Part shown: in pieces, positions 34,554 through 46,946 of the stretch
Position numbering within the stretch: the stretch's first letter is position 1
Layout: the number at the start of each line of letters is the position of its first letter
NCBI GenBank assembly: GCA_013054445.1
Contig: JAAMPI010000095.1
Location: forward strand, 1 to 64,000
Length of the DNA stretch: 64,000 nucleotides
Direction: 5' to 3'
Origin: Cudoniella acicularis
Lineage: Eukaryota; Ascomycota; Leotiomycetes; Helotiales; Helotiaceae
The notes under the pieces: generated by a model
The model's database searches: none
Seen by the model: only the letters and a program-made list of their open reading frames with translations
What the model was told of the DNA's origin: nothing
Translations under genes and position numbers: made by a program

Positions 34554-36507
34554 CTATCGCGGTGCTCCCTGAGGTAATTTAAGTTTACTTCGAATATCAG
34601 GATCGGCGGCGTTTCCACCTACGACATCCATTTCTGGCGTGTCACCCTCAACCAAGCCAGGCTCCTCTTCAACAACCTTTTCCATGCTGATTCGCTTGTA
34701 TTGTTCTTCGTCCACGACGCCGTCGATAGCCTTAGGATCATGGCCTTTGCCACTATTGCTGCCGCTGACACCCACACCTGGAACTCCATCTTCTTGGACC
34801 TTACGTTTCGCTTCCTCAACAATTTTCTCAGCCTCGCTGATTTTCCCGGGGTGGGACGCAGGATCACCTTCCACCCCAATAGCTGCGGAAGCGTCCTTTG
34901 CAGTGGTGAGGAGAGCAGTTTTATTGAGGCGAACAATCATGCAAGATAGATTGTCGGTACTGAAGCGTGCCAAAGCATGATCGACGAGTTGCTTGGCAGA
35001 ACTTATGGGATCTAGATTATTTCGAACCAAATCGACAGCTTCTTGATCAGAGCAGACATCCCAAAGCTGTGTTTAAGGTTAACTAGGCATTACAGGGAAT
35101 CAAACTGAGAGAACTTACCCCGTCGCAGGCAAGAATGATAAATTCGTCAAGATCAGGTTGGATGACGGTTTCTGTAGTATAGGGGTGGCCGGTAACTAGA
35201 TCTTTCATGTATGCGTCCCCCAACGCTCGGGTTACAGCTAAGACACCATTGACACGGTTGTTGAGAATGAGACCTCCCGCATTGGCAATACGCTTGCCCT
35301 CATTCTCGTCACTACCTTTATGATCGTAAGATAACCTTAGCGCTTTGCCATTCCTGCAAAGTACAATACGGGCATCTCCAACATTTGCAGTGTACAATAC
35401 ACGTTGGCGCGATGCCTGCCCTCTCAACTTAGCATGAGTTGCTTCGGTCGACATATTTGATGCTGCAGCGCTTGAGGCAGCATTTGGCTGTTGTGAAGGA
35501 ATTTTGCTCATGTCGACCCCACTATCACCCGACTTCTCTTCGTTTTTTGCAGCATCATCCGCGGCTTTGACTGCCGCAGCAGTAGCTGGAGCTATAGCTG
35601 TAGATCCTGTCGCAGATTGGGCATTGGGTATCCTGTCTTCCCAACGGAGTACCGCTGTCACCGCGGTGCAGCCGCTGTTTTTTAATGGCAGCTTTTCTAG
35701 CTGAGCATCAACGGTGGTGAAGGTTTGGTCCAGCAATTCCGGAATAGGAGTATTTGGATTCTTTTTTATGACATCTTCTAAGATAATGTGGAGTTTCTTT
35801 CCACACCAATCCGCTGCGAAAGTGCCGGCATGGCCATCAAAGATAGCAAAGTAGCCATTGTCGGTCTCCATCATCTCGCTAGTAGTAGTAGGTGCAAGGC
35901 TGGTTGACGATTCATTCGTAAGTTCGTCTGTCGACTTCTGAGGCTTCTGATTTGTTGCAGCCAGATCCGAGGCCAAGGCTGGCGCTGGGGTATGAAGGAA
36001 GTTGTATAAAAATGCATGTGTGTCTTCCATGGTACGCCGGCATTTCTTATTTCGGTCCTCCCACACTCCCACGGAGAAAGTAGACCTTGGGCCTGGCATT
36101 GACTCCCCTGCAGAGTTATTATGCTGGCCCTGAGGCACGCTTAAAGCCGGATCTTGTTTTCCTAGCTTTTGCAACGGTGTTTGCGAGGTCTGCTCTGTGC
36201 TACGCATGAATCCAGCCGAGTTTGGGTTTGGGCTGAAATGTAACGAGTTTTTTGCGCTGGCAAGTAGAGAACTGGCCTTGCCGCCAACTCCACTACTTCT
36301 GCGTTTCTTCTCTGCGGTGCCTCCATTATCTCCGGTGGGCCGGCCTTGAGGACTTCCATTACCACTCCGTTTCTCCCCACTCCCACTTTCTTCAGTGGTT
36401 TTGGATGTGCTCGAAGAATCGTTTGTGCTTGCCGTGGACGAGTCTGTCGCGTCTGGCGCTTCAGAATCCGAGTTGTCTTTGGGAGGGGACCCAGAGCTGC
36501 CAAACAT
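34554..36507 (-). CDS. PP2C-type Ser/Thr protein phosphatase (Ptc1-like)
   Basis: Exons on the minus strand: 36507-35119 and 35066-34554, giving 633 residues. The metal-dependent phosphatase motifs appear in order: [63 protein letters not shown] and ILACDGLWDV, the last completed across the 52-nt intron. Ptc1-like because of the TMEDTH signature and domain order; this subfamily acts on stress MAP-kinase pathways in yeast. Additions to the core: a 140-residue Ser/Thr-rich N terminus, an Ala-rich insert of about 80 residues between the TAVTAVLRW and [10 protein letters not shown] strands, and an acidic C-terminal tail. Start at MFGSSGSPP; no in-frame upstream ATG is convincing. Confidence 0.92.
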
Positions 36508-37992
36508 TCTGTTTAGCAGACCTCCCTGGGAGGAAAAACTCCTCCGCTTGCTTCCTGCCAGTTTGTTGATTGTCCTGGTGTGTCTCGCGAAGAGCCCTGT
36601 TCGATTTGCGATGCTCCAAAGAGGTAGAGGTTTCTCGAGAAGTTGCGGCGAGTTGAGGGATACGAATCGGCGACGTGACAGAAAATCCGGTATTGCAGCG
36701 CAGAGGGCGCGATTATTGCTGGATTTCCAGGTAACAGAGTTGAAATACTATTTCTTTTGTGGTTGTTGTGAATGCTTGGTGTAGCTGTTTGGGTCGGATT
36801 TAGCAATGACGACGTTGTTAGATTATGTGGGGTAGGAGACGGACTGGGAGCACAAGCTGGATTCACTCGTGAAGGCAACAAAGTCTGCAGGAACTCTCAC
36901 TTTGCTGTCGTGAATGGGCGCCTGCAAGATTTTGCCGCAGTGGTTTTGATCTGGAGACGGAGTCTTGTTGCAGTTGTACTGTAGTCGTGGTTGCAGTTGC
37001 AATTGCAGTTGGCTTGCTTGCCGGGAAGCCGCTGAATTGCTGGATCCTCGAGGGTCGGCTCCTGGAAAGCCCGCTCGATATTGCTATGGCCGGGGTAGGA
37101 TGATGGGTGTGCGATGTGCAGATCGTAGGACAAAGATCTTGAACTTGGAGGGGGACCCAGTGGGTGAGGCCGCGACGATCTCGTGCTCTTGTAAGATTAT
37201 TTTCTGGGGATGTGCTGTAGTCGGTACTCTGGAGGTCTCTGGGTAGTGGTTCACACAGTAGGGGAGCTGGTTTGCAAGGGTCCTGGCACGTTGAGGGGTC
37301 GATGTCGATGATCTTCACGCCGAAACTGTTTCTCCGCAATTCTGAGTCTTGACTCCAGATTATGTTAAGAATCGAGGCAGAGCTGGGATACCGACTTCTA
37401 CAAGAGATCATGGTCTCAGGGCCAGCAATAACGCAGCGACAACGCGCAATGGCTGCAATTGGGCTCTATTTCGTACCGGGCTGCTCTATCGATGACGACC
37501 AAGTGGCTTAGACACCCCCCCACACTTCCACGCCGGCGCCTCCACTGCCTGTGTCCAACTCCAACAGGCAACGGTCAGCTCTCCTTGCTGTCTCTCACTC
37601 GCTCCCCACATTATTCAGGGACAGAGAGCAGACTCCGAAGCGCCGTTGTCTCAGAGAAAGGCCCTGAACGCCCGAGAGCGATGGGAGTAACAACTGGCCG
37701 CCTAAAATCCAAGTTATTGGGTGACGGAGGCATATTTTCTGCCACTCCTTCGACTCTTCTAGAAACCAATCATTCATTCCATTGTACAAAGAAGCATGCG
37801 ATCAAAGCGGTTTGCACTCAACAAGGCACTTTCTCCGACATACCATAAGGCAGCGGTATCATTCCGCAAAATCCGGCTGCATACAAAGTTGATACTTGTA
37901 GGCTGTGCCCAATGACCAGCCCCCAGAACTCCAATCTACCTTACTCTCATTGTCGAGGAAAACGCCAACTCCTTGCCCCACTATCTCTGGAA
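36508..37992. other. PP2C upstream region / Vps2 3' region
   Basis: This holds the leader and promoter of PP2C, then the 3' flank of the Vps2 gene. A short TTGCAG/TTGCAA simple repeat lies near 36985-37012. The 182-codon minus frame at 36863-37411 is Ser/Thr/Pro-rich without a domain and is more likely 5' leader. Confidence 0.5.
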
Positions 37993-38834
37993 TCACCTCC
38001 TCAAACTGTCGAGCCTGGCTTGTAGATCATTATCTCCCGGATCACCACCACCTCCTCCAATAGCTTGTGCAATCCGCCCTTCGGCCACTGTATTGCCCTC
38101 AAGTCCTTGTGGAGTTTCTCCCATCTAAAAAAATATTAGTACTGTACCCAATGAAAGAATCTGTCTGCTTACGGCGTTCTTGAGGTCGACCCCAATCTCC
38201 TCTAAGACTTGGTCGACGATTTCATCACCCTCTGCTTCATCCTCCAAACCAGTAACATCGTCGATGGCATCGTCCATCATCTCCTGCCTCTGGTCCATAA
38301 TATCGTTCTCCTTTTCGAATTCCATTGCGATCCTTTGTAACGCTGGTAGATTCATACTGCGGTTCATATTGCCCAAGACGCCGGTGGCTCCCTTCATAGC
38401 TTGCATCATCTGCTCGTTTGTCCTTACAGTCTATAGTAGAGCCCCGTTAGTCATTAAAACCCTGCTGTTAAAATTTATATATACAAAAAATGGTGCCATA
38501 CCTGTATGCGTAACGAGATAGCTTGTAGTTGTGTTCTCATGGAATAGAATTTCTCAATATATCGCCTTGTCCGAACCAAGTCCTTGGCTTGAATCTTGCA
38601 TGCTCCCATTTGTCCATTTTTCGCACTCTTCTTGATCTCTTGTATTAATTTCTTCTCTTGGTTCTCCAGCTTAACGCGCTCTCGGTCAAGCTCTCTCTGC
38701 GTCTTCTCAAGGGATCGCTGGTGTTTGCGGAGACGCTCGGCGGGCGTCATGCGCTTTCCGAAAGCCCATTCTACAATCTGGTCATATGTGTCAGTGTTTG
38801 GAATCTTGAAAAATAAATGTATGCTTACATTCAT
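37993..38834 (-). CDS. VPS2: ESCRT-III subunit Vps2 (CHMP2)
   Basis: Exons on the minus strand: 38834-38829, 38777-38502, 38430-38173, 38124-37993, giving 223 residues. The first coding exon is only two codons (Met-Asn); splicing gives MNIVEWAFGKRMTPAERLRK, the standard Vps2 start. The basic helix 1 (RKHQRSLEKTQRELDRER), the middle helices and the acidic C-terminal helix (DDAIDDVTGLEDEAEGDEIV) follow. The end NDLQARLDSLRR is an MIT-interacting motif of the DxxLxxRLxxLRR kind that recruits the Vps4 ATPase. The protein forms membrane-remodelling filaments on endosomes. Introns are 48-71 nt. The start is set by the spliced motif and cannot be seen from the uninterrupted frame. Confidence 0.94.
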
Positions 38835-39433
38835 ATTGTTAGAAAAAAACTCTTGAGTTATGGTGGTGTTGTGATTCGGATTGGCTTTATCGAAGTTTCG
38901 CGCGGTGCAAAGAGTGCCAACCTAATGCCTCGTCATATCGATCCATCACCTGCAAGGCTTGGCGGAATTAGCTGCAGTCTTCAGGCTCATGACTAAGCTT
39001 TTAGTAAGATCTTCAATTAGGGGCATGGGAGAAACCTAGGCTAGATACTCTCTGAATTCTTTGCACAATAAACCAGGTCAATAACACGAGCCTCTCATTG
39101 TTTTGTTTGGCCTTTACCCACTTTCTGTGAGTCAAAATGCAAGATTTCCGTTATTTCCAATCACAAAAGGATCAATGGCAAACTGGGAAGCGCATCATCA
39201 TAGATAATATAATTAACGCTATTTAAAAGCTTGACCTTGAAAAATCTTTCAATATTCTCTTCATGTTACAAAGAGCCATATGCAATGAAGTCTACCTAGA
39301 CCCAAAGCTGGAAACAAGATCGTCATTCATAACAAATCAATTGCTATTGCATTGAAGTAAACCCAACCCAGCAACGCCCTGATCCACTCTATCATTCTCC
39401 GGGATCACGTGTAAATCTCGCCACGCCAAGATT
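38835..39433. promoter_or_regulatory. bidirectional promoter, VPS2 / FZO1
   Basis: 599-bp head-to-head gap. An E-box lies just before FZO1 (listed separately). The centre is AT-rich (39180-39280). Confidence 0.45.
39404..39411 (+). promoter_or_regulatory. ATCACGTG E-box at FZO1
   Basis: CACGTG core with ATC 5' flank, ending 22 bp before the FZO1 ATG. That is close enough to lie in the leader or at the transcription start. Possible bHLH (Cbf1-like) site; inferred. Confidence 0.35.
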
Positions 39434-42283
39434 ATGCAACGTCCGAGCAGCTCATTTACATCATCACAACATTTTGCGGGAAAACAAATTCTTTCGGATG
39501 CTTTGCAATACTTCACGATGAGCCAGGAACACCAGAAAGGAAAGGGCAGGGATTCAGCGGAGGAATCCTCTGTTTCTCATCCGCCTCGCGCCAATCCAAA
39601 CCGTCCCCAATATGTCACAGTCGGATCGGGTTCAACTTCACAGAGCGCTGCTAGGCTTCGAGCTATCCTGGATAATGACTCGGGGTACGGCGGGAGTGTT
39701 GCTGGCGATGGAAACAATGCATCCCCAGCGTGGAATCCCACGCTGACTGAGGATAGGCCAACACCTTCGCATTCTCCGATGCCTCTGGGATTCGAACAAA
39801 GCAGCGAATCTGCAGACAACGATAGAAGGATCCAGGCAAATGCAATACATCAATTGTGGTATAATCAGCATCGTGTGGCGCTTGGAAGGTCAATAAATCG
39901 AGTTGTTGAGACGCTGAAATCTTTACAAGAGAAAAATGCCGAATGGCCTGCTACATATCCATCTGTTCAGAGGACCGAAGCCTCTTCTCCCCAAAGACAG
40001 GATTCACGACCTGGTTTAACACATACCCAGACTGGAGGACGACTCTCAATGCCACCGCCACCTCGACCAGGAATGATGCGTAGGACACAGACGTCGATCG
40101 GGGAGGACAGTACTGAAGCCGAGTCAAGCCGAGCAGCAGAGCAAAGGACGGTCGCAGAACCTCGATTAATTACACCACAAATTGCCCAAGAGTTTTCTAT
40201 ATTGAAATTGGATCTTAAACTAGGCGCCCTTCACCAAACGGAACTGGTTCATTCATTAGAAAAGAACTCGATAGCATCATTGCTGGATGGAAAGATCAGC
40301 ACAAGCATCAAGCACCTTCTGTCACTACGAGAACGGATAGAAGATACCTCGAGCAAGGTTCTAGTGACTGGAGATTTGAATGCCGGAAAGTCCACATTCT
40401 GCAATGCCCTACTGCGACGGAAAGTCTTACCCGAGGATCAACAACCATGTACGAGTATTTTCTGCGAAGTATTGGATGCAAGAGAGAACGGTGGCATCGA
40501 AGAAGTACACGCAGTTCACAAAGACTCTATTTACAACCGACATGACGAGAGCACATATGATGTTTTTAGACTGGCGGATTTGGAGAAGTTGGTAACAGAC
40601 AATGATACGTACACGCAGTGCAAAATCTACCTGAAAGATGTACGCTCTATCGACGAATCGCTCCTCAACAATGGTGTGGTAGATATTTCGATTATAGACG
40701 CACCAGGGTTGAATTCTGACACGACCAAAACAACAGCAATTTTTGCCCGCCAAGAGGAAATCGATGTTGTTGTGTTCATCGTTTCGGCTGCAAATCATTT
40801 CACTCAGACAGCCAAGGAGTTTATCTGGGCGGCAGCGGCAGAAAAAGCTTACATATTCATCGTGGTAAACGGATATGATACCATCAGAGACAAGGAGCGT
40901 TGTCAAAAAATGATTTTAGAGCAAGTAGCTGGTCTAAGTCCAAGAACCTCTAAAGAATCATCTGAACTTGTACATTTCGTTTCGAGCAACGCTATTCCGA
41001 CAAGCCACCCTCCCCCTGGACCTGGTGGCGATGGCGGCAGTGGAAGCTCAAGTGGCGGCGGTGGTGGAGATGATCCTGATTTTGACAACTCGGATCCTAA
41101 GGGTAAAGGAAAAGACAAGGAGAAGATCCGTGACTTTGAAGATCTCGAGCAGTCTCTAAGGCGTTTCGTACTTGAAAAGCGAGCCCGATCGAAATTGGCG
41201 CCGGCTAAGACTTATCTCCTGAATGTACTCAGTGATGTGCATACATTGGCGACCGTCAACCAAGAGGTAGCTCAGTCGGAATTGGATCGAGTGGCAAAGG
41301 AGTTACAAGAGTTGGAGCCAGTCCTTGAAGCATCTCAGAAGGCCAAAGCAGAGGTCGGCGATGACATTGACCGAACCATCGAGGCCACCTGCAAAGGCAT
41401 TTATGATCACACCCGATCTACTCTCAATTTGGCAATCGCCCAAGCAGCAGACGAGGATCTTGGTGTTCCATATCCAGGCTTGCTGAATGCATTTCAATAT
41501 GCGGATGACCTCAAGGAAGCTATGCTCTCACAAATATCAGCATCAGTTACGATGTGTGAGGACCAGGCGCGGATAAAAACTGTGGAAGGGGTCAACACAA
41601 TCCGGCAGCTCGGTTTGCTACACTTGGGCGACAAGTATACTGACCTGAGCTTCCGAAGCGATGCAATGTTCCGACGGAAACGGGACATTCTCGCCAGACA
41701 GGTCGAGATTGAAACAGATCTGTGGGACTTCTTCGATTGGTCAACTATTATGCAAAGACAAGAGAAGGTTGCCGGGACTGGTATGGCTTTGACTATTGCG
41801 ACTGCTCTTGGCAGCCGTATGGTTGGCGGATTTGGCTGGGTTGATGGTGCGCTTGGAGCTGCAAAGGTTGTTGGTAATAATAACCTTCGCAAGCTCATCA
41901 TTCCTGGCATCATCGCCACTGCTGTCGCTGCAACGTACTACATTCTCAATCAAATCCCGCACTCTCTTCCTCACCGACTTTCGAATAAAATATCTGCCCA
42001 ACTTACAGCTATCGACTATGTCCATGCTAACGGCGATCGAATATCCTCCTCCGTCCGTAAGGTGCTCCGCTTTCCGGCCGATAATCTCCGTGTTGGCCTT
42101 CAACGCTCTGTTGAGCAACTCGGCTCCAAACGAGAAGAAACTCGCAAGATTAGAGGCGAAAGTGAGGTGGCTCGAAAGTACTTTGGAAACCTAGTCAATG
42201 AAAGTGCCAAGATCAGGAACACTGTTGAGGCTATCGATTTAGAAGGCCCGGCTCCAGGAGTCGCTGCTGCTTATGACCCATGA
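39434..42283 (+). CDS. FZO1: mitofusin Fzo1, mitochondrial outer-membrane fusion GTPase
   Basis: Single exon, 949 residues. An N-terminal Ser/Pro-rich region (to about 235) precedes a helical bundle and the dynamin-like GTPase: G1 GDLNAGKST at about 313-321, G2 Thr in QQPCTS, G3 DAPG in SIIDAPGLNS, G4-like VNGYD. A Gly/Ser insert (GGDGGSGSSSGGGGG, about 533-550) follows the GTPase. Heptad-rich helices follow, then the hydrophobic segments near 798-840 (LIIPGIIATAVAATYYIL), then a C-terminal coiled coil. This is the usual fungal Fzo1 plan with both ends cytosolic. An internal Met (MSQEHQKGKG) 28 residues in is an alternative start. Confidence 0.94.
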   Translation: MQRPSSSFTSSQHFAGKQILSDALQYFTMSQEHQKGKGRDSAEESSVSHPPRANPNRPQYVTVGSGSTSQSAARLRAILDNDSGYGGSVAGDGNNASPAWNPTLTEDRPTPSHSPMPLGFEQSSESADNDRRIQANAIHQLWYNQHRVALGRSINRVVETLKSLQEKNAEWPATYPSVQRTEASSPQRQDSRPGLTHTQTGGRLSMPPPPRPGMMRRTQTSIGEDSTEAESSRAAEQRTVAEPRLITPQIAQEFSILKLDLKLGALHQTELVHSLEKNSIASLLDGKISTSIKHLLSLRERIEDTSSKVLVTGDLNAGKSTFCNALLRRKVLPEDQQPCTSIFCEVLDARENGGIEEVHAVHKDSIYNRHDESTYDVFRLADLEKLVTDNDTYTQCKIYLKDVRSIDESLLNNGVVDISIIDAPGLNSDTTKTTAIFARQEEIDVVVFIVSAANHFTQTAKEFIWAAAAEKAYIFIVVNGYDTIRDKERCQKMILEQVAGLSPRTSKESSELVHFVSSNAIPTSHPPPGPGGDGGSGSSSGGGGGDDPDFDNSDPKGKGKDKEKIRDFEDLEQSLRRFVLEKRARSKLAPAKTYLLNVLSDVHTLATVNQEVAQSELDRVAKELQELEPVLEASQKAKAEVGDDIDRTIEATCKGIYDHTRSTLNLAIAQAADEDLGVPYPGLLNAFQYADDLKEAMLSQISASVTMCEDQARIKTVEGVNTIRQLGLLHLGDKYTDLSFRSDAMFRRKRDILARQVEIETDLWDFFDWSTIMQRQEKVAGTGMALTIATALGSRMVGGFGWVDGALGAAKVVGNNNLRKLIIPGIIATAVAATYYILNQIPHSLPHRLSNKISAQLTAIDYVHANGDRISSSVRKVLRFPADNLRVGLQRSVEQLGSKREETRKIRGESEVARKYFGNLVNESAKIRNTVEAIDLEGPAPGVAAAYDP

Positions 42284-42724
42284 TTTTCGATACCCTTTTC
42301 ACGCTTCTCATATTCGGGTCGTTTCGTTGGCATGATTAAAGATGGTTATGGGAAAGGCGTTAAAATTTCTGCAAAGAAGGCGGGCGTTGGATTCGCTCCT
42401 GGTGACACTTGGCTTGCAACAACCGATCGAATCCCCACTTTTCTGATGTTCATATTCCTGTTTAATGGAAACGAAGTACATAGGTGTAATAAAACGACGA
42501 TATTTGAAAATAGTAACAAACTCAATCATCATATACGGCAAAAAAAAAGTGGGGTAAATGTTTATTTTTGGTGCTTTTTATGTGCTTGTCTTAATTCAGT
42601 ATGCCTCCTGAGCACACGCTCACCATGCATCACACGCTATGCGGAAGTATCCTCCATCCAGTTCATCATATCCCATTCAGTCGTCATAAATCAAGTCTGG
42701 TCATTGTCCTTATCATTCCTCTCA
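42284..42724. other. convergent 3' gap
   Basis: 441 bp tail-to-tail between FZO1 and CAND1. An A9 run lies near 42540-42549. Nothing else supported. Confidence 0.55.
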
Positions 42725-45700
42725 TCACGCATTCATTTCTTTACTCTCATCTCGCAATGCCCTCAATTGAGATTCAAAATCCCTCTCAACCCACTCCCAG
42801 TAACCTCGCCACTGCTGATGAAGACTACTTTGCGCACCCATTCCAGTACTCGCTGCCGGAATCGCATTATTCAAGATTAATGTGACTCTCAAAACACCCT
42901 TACTGGCCTCTTCCTGCTTTTCAATTTCCTGCTTCACAGCATTATCCTTCAATTTCGTTGACAAAATTGTGCGGAAGCAGGTGGAAATAGCATCCAGACG
43001 GCGTGAGGTTTCTTCTGGATCGAGTACAACAAGCTTCGTAAGCATCAGATTGCAAAGAGCTCGAATGTCATGTTCATCCTGGAGACCAGCTATTACCCGA
43101 TCGTAGAAATCGAGGATATTGATTCGTGAGAACGCAGTTTCCATTAACGAGTACAAGGTCTCATAAGCGCTCTACGAGAAGTGTTAGAAGTCATTTTGTA
43201 AACTTGGAGGCGGGGGAGAGTTTTACCTTCCGAACTTCAAGACCATCGTCAACCTTGTGCTTGAAAGGGCCCATCATAACTTCTCGAATAAGCTCAGGCT
43301 TGATAACAGATTCCTTCATGACAAGAGGTAAGAGAAGCCCAAGATTCGGGATTATGAGATCTGGTTTATTATGAGCAGCAGAGTTCAGAGTTGTCAAGGC
43401 AAGGCGTCGATTCTCTAGCTCTTTGTCTCCGAGCATGAGCTTGAGCATATCAATTAGAGAAACCTTCAGAACGGCGTCAAATGCCTCGTCACTGTCGGGA
43501 AGAGTGTAGCGAATAGCTTGAATAATCATAGCCCGAATCGAGGGAATTGGATCGCGAAGATAGTTCTATGATAATTTTAGCTTCCGGAAACATTTGAAAA
43601 TGTAAGAGGAGAGTCAATACCTGTAACAGCGGCATGTATGTCTTGGGGTCAATAAGAGCAAGTCTTCCAATACATTCCGCACCCACTGTCTTGTTGTCTT
43701 CAGCTTGTGATGCACTGAGTAGCCGATCCCAAATCGCCTTTGTATAATTGCTGATATCAGCATTGCTGTTGCTAGCTTGTTGCAGAATTTCCTTGATGGA
43801 GTGCAAGAGTAAGTACTGGAAATTCCCTCCCTTATCCATGGTAGATAATATTTCAGGCAGGTATACTGGAATATTTCCAGCCCCAGCACGCCCTAAAGCC
43901 ACCGCGGCAGCAAGACGAACCTTTTCTGATTGCGATTTGAATTGGGCTGTGAAGATAGATGGTTTTAGAGGTGACTTGCCGCCTAGACGAAGTCCAGCCT
44001 CCCCTAAAACGGCAAGTGCTAAACTTCGTCTTGCATCATCAGAAGCAGCGTTGTCAACTTCGGCAAGAAAGTTATCAAGATTGACACCAACGGAGGAGCC
44101 TCCAGACACTAAGAGTGTACCAATGACCTTCCCAACAACTGCTGGGTCCCCCTTGATGCTCACATCATTGAGTAAGCCTGCCATCAACTTCTGGCCAACG
44201 CCATTTTCGCCAATCTTCGAGACAAGAAGAAGGACTGCTTCGAGGACGGCACCCCCCAGGGTTGCAGTTAAGAGGCCACAAAGAGCTACGTTAAGCTGGT
44301 CTGTAACGACCAATTTTGCATCATCAGCGACCAGCGATGCCAAGACTAATAGAGCCGGTCCCAGAAGATGCAAGTCAACTGTAGTAAGGAGTGGGAGAAG
44401 TGCACCGACAAGACCTTTAATTGTTGGTGTGTCAAGAGCACTTCGTGCAGCTGGAGCAACGATCAAGTTCTTCAAAGCTGCGAGACTGGCTCCTCTTAGA
44501 GATCTATTGGCCTTTCGAAGTTGTGCGGCCAGCTCAAGAGACACTTCCCTAATCCATGCCGGCTGCAATTGTTCTTTGGACGTCGTCAGGGCTGCGATAG
44601 TATCAATGGCTCGAACAGCGGCAAGTCGAGTAGTTTCATTCTTGAGTCGCTCACTCAGAATTCCCATGGCAGTATTGCGATCAGCAAGTGGTAGTAGGGA
44701 GGAGCCTTCGGGGTTGGAAGTACGGGCCAGTAAAATACCCAGGGCATGGATGGCACGCTGTCGAACCTCGAGATCAGCATCAGTAGCAGCTACACGATCA
44801 ACAATAACCTTGTAAAGCTTTTGAAGGTCGGCTTGATGGTTGCTAGTCACCAACCTTGATCTTGGAGGAGTCAGGGCCTTCACCAACTGCTCAACGGTTC
44901 CAATGGCTTCGCTGGAGATTTTGTAGTATTTGTCGTTGACCGCAGATACGACCCCTGGGATAATCTTAGGAAGATATGGTTGTAGAACACTTGAAGAATG
45001 AGTCTTGGCAATGTCACCAATCAAGCGAAGTCCAGCAATTCGTAGTGTATTGGCAGTTGCTGATGCAGCTCCGCCGCTGGTAATTGCACTTGAGCCTGAC
45101 GAGCCTGAAGCAGTCTTGATTGACTCGATGATCGGGTCAACAATTTGACCAAGAAATTCGGAAAGACCACCATTCTGAACAGAGATAATATCATCTAGAA
45201 GATTGATTAGAGCCTGTTTGGTTGGAATGGAGCTGCTCTTCAATAGCTTCGTTGTTGCCTTTATAATTGCAGGACTGAGGCGTGCAAGATCAGCACGAGG
45301 ACCGGATGCAGGTACTGGCTCAATGGTTGGTGAGATAAGACCTGCTGACATCGAGAGTAAGGTCTTGGTGTCAAAAGTAGCAGTGCTGCTGCTCTCTCTT
45401 CTACGTTTTCGGCTTTGCGGTGCATTATTGACATAGTCGGTTTCTTCACCAGAGAAGTTAACGAGAACTCCTTCCCCAGTCTTGCGAATAAGAGATGACA
45501 TTGTTGCAATGACCTCAAGTCGAACATTTTCCTCTCTCTCACCGAATCTTTGTATGAGAGTTGGTGCAACTTGGCTGTAGAGTGTGCCATCGTCAAGTAG
45601 ATCTCCGCTACCCCGAGTTGAAATAAGGGTATAAAGAGTTTTAGCAGCACACCGACGGACCTTCCAGCTTGCATCGTCGTCATCGTCATCGAAACCAGCT

Positions 45701-46946
45701 TCGGCCTCAAAGTCGTCATCATCGTTGAATTCATCCATATCATCCTCTTCTTCTTGAGTTCCACCCATTTCCTCATCGTCGTCATCATTGTAATTTGGGT
45801 CGTATTTAAGAAAACGCAGGGCAGCTGCAATTGTTTCCTCGGTGTAGAAGCGCATTTCTCCGCTACAGGAGGCGAGAAATCCTTCCAACGCGACAAGAGC
45901 TGATTCGCGGACGTCGTCGATCTCAAGGTCCGGCTCTCCATCCTCGGCAGAATTTTCGAGTTGATCGGCAAGTTCCTGCTGGCTCAAGGCTGATAGCACA
46001 AACGGGGCGAGGGACTTCAAATAAGGACCAAATCTAACAGGAATAGATCTGGCCATAGAACCTAGAATTGTAATGAACAATCGTCTCTGGACAGGGGTTA
46101 AATGTGGGTTTCGTAGACTCTCAATCAAATGCGAGACAAAACCACTCAAGTCATCATCTGTAAGGTAAATAGCTAGAATAGATACTGCAACCACAGCTCT
46201 CTTCTTAACCACAGAGCTGGCACGATCAGTTTCCAAGATGCCGATCAGAAGTGCCTGAAGCGCCTCAACTTCTGGCTGTTGCAGCATTGGACCAAAGCAT
46301 CTTACTACCTCAATCAGAACGTCGACCGCCTCAGGATCAATCTCCTTGCTAGAATCGAGCTCAAGCATTCCGGGTGGTGGTTGAGGAAGCTTCAAGAGCT
46401 TTGGAGAGGACTTAGCAAGCACGAGGCGACCGACAAGTCTTGGAATCAAAACTCTGCTGAGAGCGGAGTAAGACTCGACAACTTCCTTGGATGCAGCAAC
46501 ACCGCTAACTGGTCTAGGAAGAGTGACCACAACTGTTCGGAGCGCCATAGCCGGGATAGAGTTATCAACTGAGTTCTCGGTGTTCAAATTAGAGAGTTTC
46601 TCGATGAGGGGAGCTAGTATGCTGCTAGGGAGCTTCGTAACAAGAGGGCCAAGACTGCAGATTGGTTAGCCAACTTTCAAAATCCGTGTTTCTCTGAGAG
46701 CAAGTACCATTTGATAGCCAGATTCTGAACCTCGCCATTTTGGTCATCTAGTGTCTTGAGTACACCATCCACCGTTCTAGCAGCCGTGTTGTAATCGTTG
46801 TGGAGAAAGTCTAGCTTGCCAATAGCGAGAACCTGGAATAAGTCGTTCAATGACATGAATCGATAATCAGGGTCGGCATCGTGAAGTTTGGGTAGCAAAG
46901 CAGCTACTGTTTGTGAGGTAGGATTTGCGGGGATTTGGTTCGACAT
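42725..46946 (-). CDS. CAND1/TIP120 cullin-associated NEDD8-dissociated protein
   Basis: Exons on the minus strand: 46946-46708, 46654-43621, 43565-43227, 43171-42725, giving 1352 residues. The protein is built of HEAT repeats throughout; the start has the typical LHDADPDYRFMSLNDL. An acidic insert (NDDDDEEMGG to GFDDDDDDASW) lies at about 320-360, followed by WKVRRCAAKTLYTLI. The C-terminal TIP120 domain includes RVTLILNNAIPA-like and DDGLEVRKSAYETLY, the latter restored by splicing. CAND1 exchanges substrate receptors on cullin ligases by binding unneddylated cullins. In Aspergillus nidulans I recall CandA being split into two genes; here it is one continuous gene. The three introns are 53-55 nt. 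Confidence 0.94.

Noticed and set aside
36863..37411. 182-codon minus ORF upstream of PP2C
   Set aside because: Low-complexity Ser/Thr/Pro-rich frame without domain; more likely the PP2C leader or promoter.
43748..44815. 355-codon plus-strand ORF
   Set aside because: Lies entirely antisense to a CAND1 exon; Arg/Ser/Ala-rich shadow of a well-supported gene.
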